Below are positions 54,747-64,000 of a DNA stretch of 64,000 nt, in pieces. Position 1 is the first letter of the stretch. Every line of letters begins with the position of its first letter. Made by a program: the position numbers and the translations under genes. Source of the DNA: Datura wrightii (lineage: Eukaryota; Streptophyta; Magnoliopsida; Solanales; Solanaceae); the NCBI GenBank assembly GCA_035772735.1, contig JASDFA010000010.1, forward strand, positions 137,395,001 through 137,459,000, read 5' to 3'. The notes below the pieces were generated by a model. That model saw nothing but the letters and a program-made list of their open reading frames with translations. It had not been told where the DNA came from and made no database searches.

Positions 54747-56136
54747 GATGTGATATTATGATGAAAAGCATGATTTGAAGCTACCCATGTTTATAATTAT
54801 GTTTTCAATGAGAATTGAATATTTCTAAGTATGATAAAGCCTTGGGCAATGCCCAGATGTTAAATTTAAATGAGGATTTGTCCTGAACTAAGCTTACCAC
54901 ATTGTTTTGAGTGAAGACTCCCAAATTTTATATTTTATCTTGTGGTGTGCTTGAGCTAAATCTTCCTATGCATAGCTTACCACATGGTTTTGGAGCAAAG
55001 GCTCCCAAGTATGTTTTTAGCTTATGGTATGTTTTGAACTAAAGCTTCTCATATGCATGATTTTGTATTTGAGATGTATTTGATCATTGAGCTTCGTTAA
55101 TAGACGATGTTGAGCTTCGTTATATATGATGTAGAGCATTTGCATGTTTTTGGGAGAAGAGTCTAGCACCGAGCGGGCTAAGGGTCATTCACCCTATGCC
55201 CCAGAACTACGTGCCAATGTAGGTTGATACTATTCTATTATTGGGACCTCCCTCGTGAGCAATCCCCAGCCCTAATGGCCCATGAGCTTGTTATCAATAT
55301 CATTGTGGCGTCCTTAGCCCTAGCAAGGTTTTGGACGGCTTTGCCCACTTGAGTGTAATTGTTGTGATCACGTAAGCTCTATCGTGGTATGTCGGTCAAG
55401 AGACAAGTATCCCATTGATCAATATGATTCAGATATGCATATTCATTACTCATGATTATTATATGCACATGCATGTTCTAAAAGCAAGGTTTGGCTCAAT
55501 GTTCAGCTTTTCTAAAAATATCATATTGTAGCGTTGAATCTTTCGAGTTAGTTCGATGTATAAAGATACGTAACGTCATGTTATGAAAAGATCATGATTT
55601 CGAAAAGAATGCATGCAACCCCTACTTATAGTTTACTGATGTTTTTGTTTTAATTAATACGTTGTTTTTAAACGATTTTACTTACTTTAGCGGTTTTATT
55701 ACCTTGCATACTCGGTACATTCCACGTGTTGACCGCATACTTTTATGTTGTATCGTTTCATTATACAGGAACCGGCTCTCAGTTTCAGCCCCGCTCTTTG
55801 ACAGCTTATTGGAGTTAGTGTCTACTTATTGGTGAGTCCTCATCTTTCGAGGACTAAACTATCTATCCCCTTCTTTATGTAATTCAGTTTTCAGCTTGTT
55901 GAGTTAGTTGGGGTCTTGTCCACTCGTCATGTTTAGAGGCTATTCAGAAATATGTATGTATTCAACTTCAAATTTTATAATCGGATGTTATATTCAAGTT
56001 CGATTTCCGCTATGATTGCATTGTTTGTTATTCAGTTCTGGATTGAGTTAGATGTATGCTTATACCATGGGACGACTTGGGGTCTCGAGGCTCCTTTTCT
56101 CATGTCAGGATCCGGGCCTCCGTCCGTGTCGTGACA
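54747..56136 (+). repeat. Tek-H middle LTR, part 2
   Basis: Continues from 46986 after Ath-I and ends CCGTGTCGTGACA. An 83-bp tandem duplication starts at 54891 and 54974 ('agcttaccacat' anchors) and is also present in the LTR at 61220. The first LTR hairpin is decayed (55749-55767), the second perfect at 55836-55854 (GTCCTC, 7-base loop, GAGGAC), preceded by GGTGAGT. Confidence 0.88.
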
Positions 56137-56139
56137 AAC

Positions 56140-56154
56140 TTGTTATCAGAACCA
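56140..56154 (+). other. Tek-H primer binding site
   Basis: TTGTTATCAGAACCA three bases after the LTR, two changes from TTGGTATCAGAGCCA. Confidence 0.85.
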
Positions 56155-56344
56155 TAGGTTTAATGTATCCTAGGGTGTCTGAAAGACGCATTAAGTAGAG
56201 TCTTTTTCATGGGTGTGAAGCATGCCACACTTATGATGAAGAGGCTACGAGACGTTTAGGAATCGTTCCCTTCTTTCATGATCTATGTCGTGCGATAAAA
56301 AGTCTTTCTATCCTTCTATTTCGTGATATTGGTGATTGCAGAAT

Positions 56345-57500
56345 TATGGCTCCTTGAAGAGTGAACGAAAGGAGGAATGGAGGTGGTTAAGGCCACGAGG
56401 ATGGCAGTGGTCATGGGCATCAGCAAGCCCCACCAATTCAGGAGCCCCAGGCACCGGAGCTAGCTGCCCATGCTGAGTTCTGGGCCACTATTCAGATGCT
56501 TGAAAAGGCCTTGACTGCTTAGGTCAATCAAGAGGCCGTTGCACATGTTCTGCAAAATTGAATGCAACGCTGCTCGATTTAGAGACTTCTTGAGGATGAA
56601 CCCGCCGGAGATCCTTGGATCTAAGGTAGATGAGGACCCACATGAGTTCATGGATGAGATTTTCAAGATCATGGGGGTGAATGGGGTTGAGTGCGCCAAG
56701 TTGGCCTCCTATGAGCAAAAAGGGGTCGCGCACATCTGGTTTCACCAATGGAAAGATAACAGGGTCACAGGAGCAGGTCAGGTCACTTGGGAAGATTTCC
56801 ATGTTGCATTTCTATATTGGTTTTTCCCTCGGGAGATGAGGGAGCTAAAGGCAACAGAGTTTGTGAATTTTAAACAAGGGAGAATGATTGTACAAGAGTA
56901 TGCCTTTGAGTTCACTCGCCTATTGAAATATGCCCTAGAGTTTGTAGCCAATTAGAGGATGCAGGTGAGTAGATTTGTTAATGGAGTAGCGGGCTATTTG
57001 GACAAGGATTGTAGGACTGCTATGCTCCATCAGGATATGTATTTCCCATGGATAGTATTGTATGCTCAGGAGATGGAGGCGGCGCATTCGAGAGAGAGGG
57101 AGGCCAAAAGGGCTAGGACAGAGGACAACAGATTCTCTCAACAGAGGTTTGGTGGTGGGCACCGCAGCAGACTCACTAGAGATCATCCGCCCCAGCTTTT
57201 TCAACATTGAGTGTGCCATCATGACCTAGACATGATCAGAGAGGGCGAGCAGCAGGCTGGAGGGGTCAGAGCAACATACGCGCAGATTCTAGCATCCCAG
57301 TTTGTCGCAGATGTGGTCGGGGGCATACAAGCCAGTGTTTGGCAGGTTCAGGTGCTTGGTTTGGGTGTGGGAAGCCCAGACACATTCTTAGAGATTGTCC
57401 ATCTACGAGATAGGATCAGGTTGGGGTCCGAGGCCCAGCTTCTAGCTCAGTAGCCCCTCCCGTACGCTCAACACATCAGGGGGCATCTACTAGCATAGCT
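56345..57500 (+). pseudogene. Tek-H gag
   Basis: Starts ATGGCTCCT at 56345 (MAP, then a stop), with the usual Gly/His-rich N-terminus. The gag core is at 56539-56955 (FLRMNPPEILGSKVDEDPHE, ECAKLASYEQKGVAHIWF, FFPREMRELKATEFVNFK). It continues after a stop as SRFVNGVAGYLDKDCRTAML and a basic EREAKRARTEDNRF stretch to 57210. The zinc region near 57295-57400 has CRRCGRGHTSQC, then WFGCGKPRHILRDC, where the first cysteine of the second knuckle is tryptophan. Frameshifts and stops make it inactive. Confidence 0.87.
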
Positions 57501-57559
57501 GGAAGTCAGTTCCAGAATAGATTCTATGCTTCAGCATCCCGTCAGGAGAAGGAGGTCTC

Positions 57560-57854
57560 CCCGGATGTGGTCATTGGTATGTTGCGAGTTTTCCATATTG
57601 ATGTTTATTATTTCCTAGATCGGGGGTCTACCTTGTCTTTTGTGACACCTTATGTGGCCAGTAGCTTTGGAGTCAGTCCCGAAGTTTTGTCAGAACCCAT
57701 CTCAGTTTCTACTCTAGTAGGTGACTCGGATATAGCTAGACGGGTCTATAGAGGTTGCCCAGTCACAGTCCATCATAAGGTCACCTCAGTAGATCTGATA
57801 GAGTTAGCCATGACCGATTTCGATGTTATTCTCAGCATGGGCTGGCTATTTTAA
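57560..57854 (+). pseudogene. Tek-H protease domain
   Basis: Open stretch reading MLRVFHIDVYYFLDRGSTLS, then FVTPYVASSFGVSPEVLSEP and ending DFDVILSMGWLF. The active-site loop is D-R-G instead of D-P-G; the catalytic Asp remains. A stop at 57852-57854 separates it from the RT linker, which starts in another frame at 57903. Confidence 0.8.
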
Positions 57855-57902
57855 TGTTATGCTTTATTTAATTGTAGAACCCGAGTAGTAGAGTTTAGAT
57901 TT

Positions 57903-58840
57903 TTGGGTGAACTAGTCTTAGAATGGAAGGGTATTTCAGTTGTGCCTGTAGGTCAATTCATTTCCTACCTCAAGGCCAGTAAGATGATTTCTAAGGGTTG
58001 CATGTACCATCTAGTTAGCGTTAAGGATGTCGAGTCCGAAAGCCCGACTATCCAGTCAGTCCTAGTAGTATGTGAATATCTAGAAGTCTTTCCTGATGAT
58101 TTTCCAGGTGTTCCTCCTGAGCGGGAGATTGATTTCGATACTGACCTTCTTCCTGACATGCAACCTATATCTATTCCTCCTTACACGATGGCTACGATGA
58201 AGATGAAAGAGTTAAAAGAGTAGTTAAAGGACTTGTTAGAAAAGGGTTTCATTAGACCGAGCAAGTCCCAGGGGGTGCACGAGTTCTCTTGGTCTGAAAG
58301 AAAGATGGTTCTCTTCTCATTAGTATTGACTATCGACAATTGAACAATGTCACCATCAAAAATAGGTACCTTTTGCCCAGGATCGATGATTTGTTTGACC
58401 AACTTCAGGGTGCCAAATGCTTCTCAAAGATAGATCTCAGGTCTGGATATCATCAACTCAGAGTTCAGGAGAGTGATATCCTGAAGACAGCCTTCAGGAA
58501 GCGGTATGGCCATTACGAGTTTGAAGTTATGTCATTTGGACTGACGAATGCTCATGCAGCTTTCACGGACTTCATGAACAGGGTGTTCAGGAAATATCTA
58601 GATATGTTCGTGATCGTGTTCATTGATGACTTTATACATACTCTCAGAGCAAGGAGGAGCATGCCACTCACTTGAGAGTAGTATTTTAGAGTCTCAAGAA
58701 TCACCAATTGTATGCCATGTTCAGTAAATGTGAGTTTGGTTGGACTCCGTAGCATTTTTGGGCCATGTGGTATCGAGTGAGGACATAACGGTAGAGTCTT
58801 AGAAAATCGAGGCAGTTAAGAATTGGCCTAGACTAGTGAA
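57903..58840 (+). pseudogene. Tek-H reverse transcriptase
   Basis: 57903-58223 is the linker (VFPDDFPGVPPEREIDFDTD), then after a stop at 58223 the fingers and palm: VTIKNRYLLPRIDDLFDQLQ, KIDLRSGYHQLRVQESDILK, and FVIVFIDDF near 58609-58635 with the catalytic FIDD kept. Bases are missing just after it, so the frame shifts (the expected ILIYSRSKEEH is lost). A further stop is near 58689. Confidence 0.87.
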
Positions 58841-59480
58841 TCCTTCTGATATTCGAAGTTTCTTGGGTTTAGCTGGTTACTATCGGAGGTTTGTTGAGGG
58901 TTTCTCATCTATTGCAGCACCATTGAACAAGTTGACTCAAAATAAGGTGAAATTCCAATGGTCAGGGGCTTGCGAGAAGAGCTTTCAAGAGTTGAAGACT
59001 CGACGCATTTCAGCACTGGTGTTTCCCCTACCCGAGGGTACTAATGGATGCGTGGTGTACTGTGATGCTTCAAGGATTAGACTTGGGTGTGCGTTGATGC
59101 AACATGGGAAAATGATAGCATATGCCTCAAGACAGTTGAAAGTCCATGGGAAGAATTACCTGACTCATGATCATGAGTTGGCCCCGGTGGTATTCTCCTT
59201 TAAGATATGGCGGTATGATTTGTATAGGGTACACATGGATGTATTTAAAGATCACAAGAGTTTAAAATATGTAGTCACGCAAAAGGATCTCAATCTTCAG
59301 CAAAGGAATTGGTTCGAGCTACTCAAGGACTATGAGATGAGTGTCCTTTACCATATGGGTAAGGCTAATGTGGTAGCGGACGGACTTAGTAGGATATCTA
59401 TGGAGTATGTGTCCCATGTGGATAATGGAAAGAAGGAGTTGGTGAAAGATGTACATCAACTCGCAAGTTAGGGAGTTAGG
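58836..59480 (+). pseudogene. Tek-H RNase H domain
   Basis: Open from 58836 to 59471: PSDIRSFLGLAGYYRRFVEG, VVYCDASRIRLGCALMQHGK (catalytic Asp), LTHDHELAPVVFSFKI (the usual DLELA Glu is shifted to DHELA, Glu kept), FKDHKSLKYVVTQKDLNLQQ and YHMGKANVVADGLSRISMEY. It is intact as a frame over 211 codons but cut off from RT by the frameshift. Confidence 0.87.
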
Positions 59481-60405
59481 TTGGTCGACTCGACCGACGG
59501 CGGTGTTGTTGTCCAAAATGGGTCAGAATCGTCCTTGGCGACTAATGTAAAAGCTAGAAAAGATGAGGATCCGATTTTGGTAAATCTGAAAAACGCCATT
59601 CAAAATCAAAAGGTGGAGGTCTTCTCCCAAGGGGAGATGGTGTGCTGCAGTACCAGGGTCACTTATGTGTTCCGGATGTCGATGATTTGAGGAGTCAGAT
59701 GTTGTATGAGGCTCATGGATCCAGATATTCTATCCATTCGGGTGCCACAAAGATGTATCATGACTTGCGAGAAATATATTGGTGGAACAGCATGAACAGG
59801 GATATTACAAATCGTAGCCAAGTGCCCGAACTGTCAACAATTAAAGGTGGAGCATCAAAGGCCAAGAGAAATACTTCAGGACATCGACATTCCTACTTGG
59901 AAGTGGGAAGAAATCAACATGGATTTCATAACAGGATTACCTCGTACCTGCCGACAATATGATTCCATTTGGATAGTGGTGGATAGGTTGAGTAAAGCTG
60001 CACATTTCCAACAGGTGAAGACCACAGACGCAGTGGATGATTATGCCAAATTGTATATCCGAGAGTTAGTTCGGCTACATGGAGTTCCCCTGTCCATTAT
60101 TTCATACCGAGGTACTCATTTTACCTCCCAGTTTTGGCGGTCTTTTCAGAAGGGGCTTGGGACTCAGGTTAATCTTAATACAGCCTTTAATCCACAACCG
60201 GATGGGCAAGCAGAATGAAAAATCCAGACTCTCGAGGACATGTTGAGAGCATGTGTGATGGACTTCAAAGGTAGTTGGGATGATCACTTTCCCCTGATCG
60301 AGTTTGCTTATAATAATAACTATCACTCTCACATTCAAATGGCACCGTTCGAGGCTCTTTATGGACGGAGATGAAGATCGCCCATCGGATGATTTGAGGT
60401 TGATG
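59481..60405 (+). pseudogene. Tek-H integrase
   Basis: Zinc domain near 59690-59840 (LYEAHGSRYSIHSGATKMYH with both histidines, then CPNCQQLK after a frameshift). Core from 59847: INMDFITGLPRTCRQYDSIW with the first catalytic Asp; IISYRGTHF, where the second catalytic Asp is Tyr; and DGQAE followed by a stop at 60216-60218. The lost Asp alone would abolish strand transfer. A further stop lies in the GRR*RSPIG stretch near 60372. Confidence 0.87.
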
Positions 60406-60966
60406 AGGCATCTATGATAGGGCTTGATTCAGTTCATGAGGTTATGGTGAAGGTTCAGTTGATAAGGGATAGACTGAAAACTGCTCAGAGTCGTCAAAAG
60501 TCATATGCTGATGTGAGGAGGAAAGAGTTGGTGATTGAGGTGGAAAATTGTGTATTTCTGAAGGTATCGCCCATGAAGGGAATCATGCGGTTTAGGAAGA
60601 AAGGAAAACTCAACCCACGCTATGTTAGTCCCTACCAGGTTATGAGAAGAGTTGGTAAGGTAGTGTATGAGTTAGACTTACCCTCAGAGTTATCTTCCAT
60701 GCATCCTCTGTTTCATGTGCCGCTTTTGAGGAAATGTTTGGGAGACCCAACCCTAGTAGTCTCGGTGGATAGCATTAGTGTAAAGGATAGACTTAGCTAT
60801 GAGGAAGTTCCAGTTGACATATTGGATCATCAGGTTTGGAGGCTGAGAAACAAAGAACTAGCTTTAGTAAAGGTGTTATGGAGAAATCAGCATGTTGAGG
60901 AAACTACGTAGGAAGACGAAGCAGGTATGATGGCTAAATACCCACACTTATTCTCTACCGGCTCAA
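60406..60966 (+). pseudogene. Tek-H integrase C-terminus with chromodomain
   Basis: 60414-60911 is open: SPMKGIMRFRKKGKLNPRYV (GPY/F-like), LFHVPLLRKCLGDPTLVVSV, LSYEEVPVDILDHQVWRLRN and KVLWRNQHVEETT, with the chromodomain W of ATWEA lost to a stop at 60909. The remaining tail (KYPHLFSTGSMSA) ends near 60976. Confidence 0.87.
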
Positions 60967-60976
60967 TGTCAGCTTG

Positions 60977-61219
60977 AGGTATCAGTTTTGAACTAAATAT
61001 CTATTTAGTTTCATGTTAAGTTTATGCACGCAAGTTTCTTTTATGTATATGGTTGTGTATGTGATTTGCGAATTCAATTCAGATGATTATTTTGAATCGG
61101 AGGTAGTCATTATGTCAGTTTTCGGTTTAAATGATTTGCATTTGAACATGATAATTGCATGTTTATGTTTTCTTCTTATTTCCAACATTCGAGGATGAAC
61201 GTTCACAAGGGGGAGAAAT
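60977..61219 (+). other. Tek-H 3' noncoding region and polypurine tract
   Basis: Ends 'acattcgaggatgaacgttcacaagggggagaaat' directly before the LTR; AAGGGGGAGAAA is the polypurine tract and the best preserved example in the window. Confidence 0.82.
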
Positions 61220-63557
61220 TGTTATACCCCGGGAGCTCAAAGATTGGACCGGGGAGTTGAAACGGGGAAAAAGTGAGAAATTTTGTTGCAGCCTTAAGAT
61301 GAGTCGTCTCACGACTCATGTGGACAGCCCACGAGTCATCAGGTGACTCGTGGAGGAAGGAAGTGTAGTTGGGAAAATGGATTGGAAGTGTACCCAACAG
61401 AAGCTGACCACGACTCGTTGGAGGAAGTAACGAGTTGTGGGAAGAAGTGAGTGAAAAAGGAAGAGGTAAGAAGTGTACTCAACGACTTGTGACCACGAGG
61501 CATTGTCACCCATGATGAGTCATGAAGTGAACCCTTACTAGCCCAGGAGTATAGACAAGGCAGTGTACTTGACGAGCAGGGTGATGAGTCGTTTCCCTAG
61601 ATCACTAGTCGTCAGGTCGTTGGTTAGGACCACCTGGCAGTAATTTCCTGCGAATCTTGTAAGCGCCTTTTTGTAACTCCTAAGTTCCTAAAGCCTAAAC
61701 TACATCGTTTAAGGCTTGTTTTAGTGGGTTATAGGAGGGGAAAACCTATTCTAAGTTATCTCCTTCCATGCATGAAAACTTGAGAGGTTGAGGAGGTGAT
61801 CTACAGTAAGTCATCAAGGTTTTCATTCAAATCCTTCTTGGACAATCAGAGAAGTGGTAGAATCAATTCCTTCCATGTATGTAGGGTTATGAGTGGGTGT
61901 TTTCCTTCCACACCCATGCCCAATTTCTATCTAAGTATGAGGATTTCTTCTGATCAAGTTATGGGGTTTTTACCCAAATGCATGAATCTTCAATTTATTC
62001 ACATGGGTATGAATTGATTATGATTTTATTATTGAATTGTGAAGCATGGGATAATTTTATAACTATTTCAATTAAAATTATGTTTCTAGTCTTATGAATG
62101 TTGAAGCCCATTAATGATATGATCATGACAAGTGAGATTTGTCAAGTAAATATGATAAGGATTAGATATTATGATGAAAAGTATGATTTGAAGCTACCCA
62201 TGTTTATGATTATGTTTTCAATGAGAATTGAATATTTGTAAGTATGATAAAGCCTTGGGAAATGGCCAGATGTTAAGTTTAAATGAGGATTTTTCCCGAA
62301 ATAAGGTTACCACATTGTTTTGGAGTGAAGACTCCTAAATTTTATATTTTATCTTGTGGTATGTTTGAGTTAAATCTTCCTATGGATAGCTTACCACATG
62401 GTTTTAGAGCAAAGGCTCCCAAGAATGTCTTTAGCTTGTGGTGTGTTTAGAACTAAAGCTTCTCATATGCATGATTTCGTATTTGAGATGTATTTGATCA
62501 TTGAGCTTCGTCAATAGAAGATGTTGAGCTTCGTTATATACGATGTAGAGAATTTGCATGTTTTTGGGAGAGGAGTCTAGCACCGAGTGGTCTAAGGGTC
62601 GATCACCCTATGCGCCAGAACTACGCACTAACGCAGGTTGATACTATTATATTATTGGGACCTCCCTATTGAGGTATCCCTGGCCCTAATAGTCCATGAG
62701 CTTGATATCGATATCATAGTAGCGTCCTTAGCCCTGAAAATGTTTTGGATGGCTCTACCCACTTGAGTGAAATAGTTGAGACCACGTAAGCTCTATCATG
62801 GTATGTCGCTTAAGTGATGAGTCTCCCATTGTTCTATATGATTCAGATATGCATATTCATTACTCATGATTATTATATACATATGTATGTTCTAAAATCA
62901 AGGTTTGACTCAATGTTCATTTTTTCTATAAATATCATATTGCAGCTTCAAATAATTCGAGTTAGTTTGACATATAAAGATATCTATTGTCATGTTATGA
63001 AAAGATCATGATTTCGGAAAGAATGCATTGAAGCCCTACTCTCAGTTTACTGATGTTTATATTTTAATTAATTAGTTGTGTTATAATGATTTTACTTACT
63101 TTAGGGGTTTTATTACCTTGCATACTCGGTACATTCCACGTACTGACCGCATACTTTCTATGTGAATTGTTTCATGATACAGGACCCGGCTCTCAGGTTC
63201 AGCCCCACTCTAAGATATCTTATCGGAGTTAGTGTCTGCTTATTGGGGAGTCCTCATCTTTCGAGGACCAAACTATCTATTCCCTTTTTTATGTATTTTA
63301 GTTTTCAGCTTGTTGAGTTAGTTGGGGTCTTGTCCCATAAACTCGTCATGTTTAGAGGCTATTCAGACATATGTATGTATTCAACTTCAGATTTTATAAT
63401 CGGATGTTATATTCAAGTTAGACTTTCTCTATGATTGCATTGTTTTTTATTTAGTTCTTGATTGACTTAGATGTATGTTTATACCATGAGTCAACTTGCG
63501 GTCTCTCGGGGCCCCTTGTCCTGTGTTATGATCTGGGCCTCCATTCGGGTCGTGACA
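61220..63557 (+). repeat. Tek-H 3' LTR
   Basis: 2338 bp, starting TGTTATACCCCGGGAG and ending GGGTCGTGACA. Near 62155 it holds the uninterrupted Ath-I target. The second LTR hairpin is at 63250-63268 (GTCCTC, 7-base loop, GAGGAC); the first is decayed near 63165-63182. The 83/84-bp tandem duplication is present from about 62304. It differs from the middle LTR at about one site in ten. Confidence 0.9.
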
Positions 63558-64000
63558 ATGACCACGAGTTGTGGTCAGTCCCCACAACTTGTTCAGTAAG
63601 TCGTGGTCAAAGGGAATGGAAAGGTGATGGTCGAGTTGGTAGTGTACCCCACAAATGGACACAAAATAATTGTGGTTAGATGACACGATCCGTTAGGTTG
63701 GTTGCGGTTAATAGTTGATTAAACACTAGAGGAGTTGGGCAATAGAGGTAACGAGTGGTGACCACGAGTCGTGGTCACCAATGACGATCCATTAGTTCCC
63801 TTGTGGGGACCCTTTGAGGAAAAGTGGTAGTGGACTACACGACAATAGGCGATGACCCATTCCCCGTGGTAACGACTCGTCCAGTCCCTCGTGGGGACTA
63901 GCAGTCAGTTATTTTCTTTGAATTTAGTGAGGACTTATCCGTAATTACTATGATCCTAAGGCCTAACGTACGTTGCTTTAAGCTATGAATAGTGAGTATT
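63558..64000 (+). repeat. Tek-G LTR, continued to the window edge
   Basis: Follows the Tek-H end and continues the U3 sequence interrupted at 45070, resembling the U3 of Tek-B and Tek-H ('ggcagt.a.tt.c..cgaat.tagt.agg'). It contains a perfect 21-bp palindrome at 63758-63778 (arms GTGACCACGA and TCGTGGTCAC around G), the longest of this motif class in the window. No gene is present. Confidence 0.65.

Overview
This window looks like intergenic heterochromatin from a large plant genome, most likely a dicot and probably Solanaceae. That placement is an inference from remembered resemblance of the Gag and Pol proteins to Solanaceae retrotransposons; no host gene, rRNA, tRNA or organellar segment was found to confirm it. 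Essentially all 64 kb can be read as Ty3/gypsy LTR retrotransposons of two lineages. Elements named Tek-A, -B, -E, -F, -G and -H are chromovirus-type (Tekay/Del-like): LTRs of about 2.25-2.35 kb, an initiator tRNA-Met primer site of the TTGGTATCAGAGC type, and a Gag-protease-RT-RNase H-integrase-chromodomain order. Elements Ath-C, Ath-D and Ath-I are Athila-like: LTRs of about 1.6 kb, a tRNA-Asp-type primer site, and an RT preceded by a 'YAFLGEN'-like motif.

Layout 1-39,074 is one deep nest. Tek-E (+) is outermost. Ath-D (-) sits in its integrase gene. Tek-B (-, 4269-34384) sits in the Ath-D LTR. Tek-A (+, 6302-24106) sits in the 3' LTR of Tek-B. Ath-C (+, 13658-21792) sits just before the 3' LTR of Tek-A. 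A 2.69-kb solo LTR (J, 28330-31018) independently splits the gag of Tek-B. Boundaries rest on TG..CA ends, 5-bp target duplications (some decayed by C-to-T or G-to-A changes) and comparison with sister LTRs.

Layout 39,075-44,892: an unassigned stretch, the 5' end of a decayed Tek-F (-), and a further LTR (K) inserted in the Tek-F LTR. Layout 44,893-64,000: an LTR of Tek-G (+) holds Tek-H (+), a tandem LTR-internal-LTR-internal-LTR arrangement whose first unit is mostly deleted. The middle Tek-H LTR holds Ath-I (-, 46987-54741), the youngest insertion, with two 1597-bp LTRs differing at only about 28 sites.

All Pol genes are broken. The only long intact reading frame is the 827-codon Gag-protease of Ath-I, an element with no RT, RNase H or integrase. 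Ath-C is the reciprocal: it keeps RT, RNase H and integrase but lacks gag and protease. Both keep a primer site, a polypurine tract and the same 3' noncoding modules. The most interesting material is noncoding: a two-hairpin module after the last stop codon with a compensatory base change, a hairpin at the start of U3 that also covaries, duplicated polypurine-tract cores, conserved hairpins in the Tekay LTRs, and palindromic U3 cassettes shared between the two unrelated lineages.
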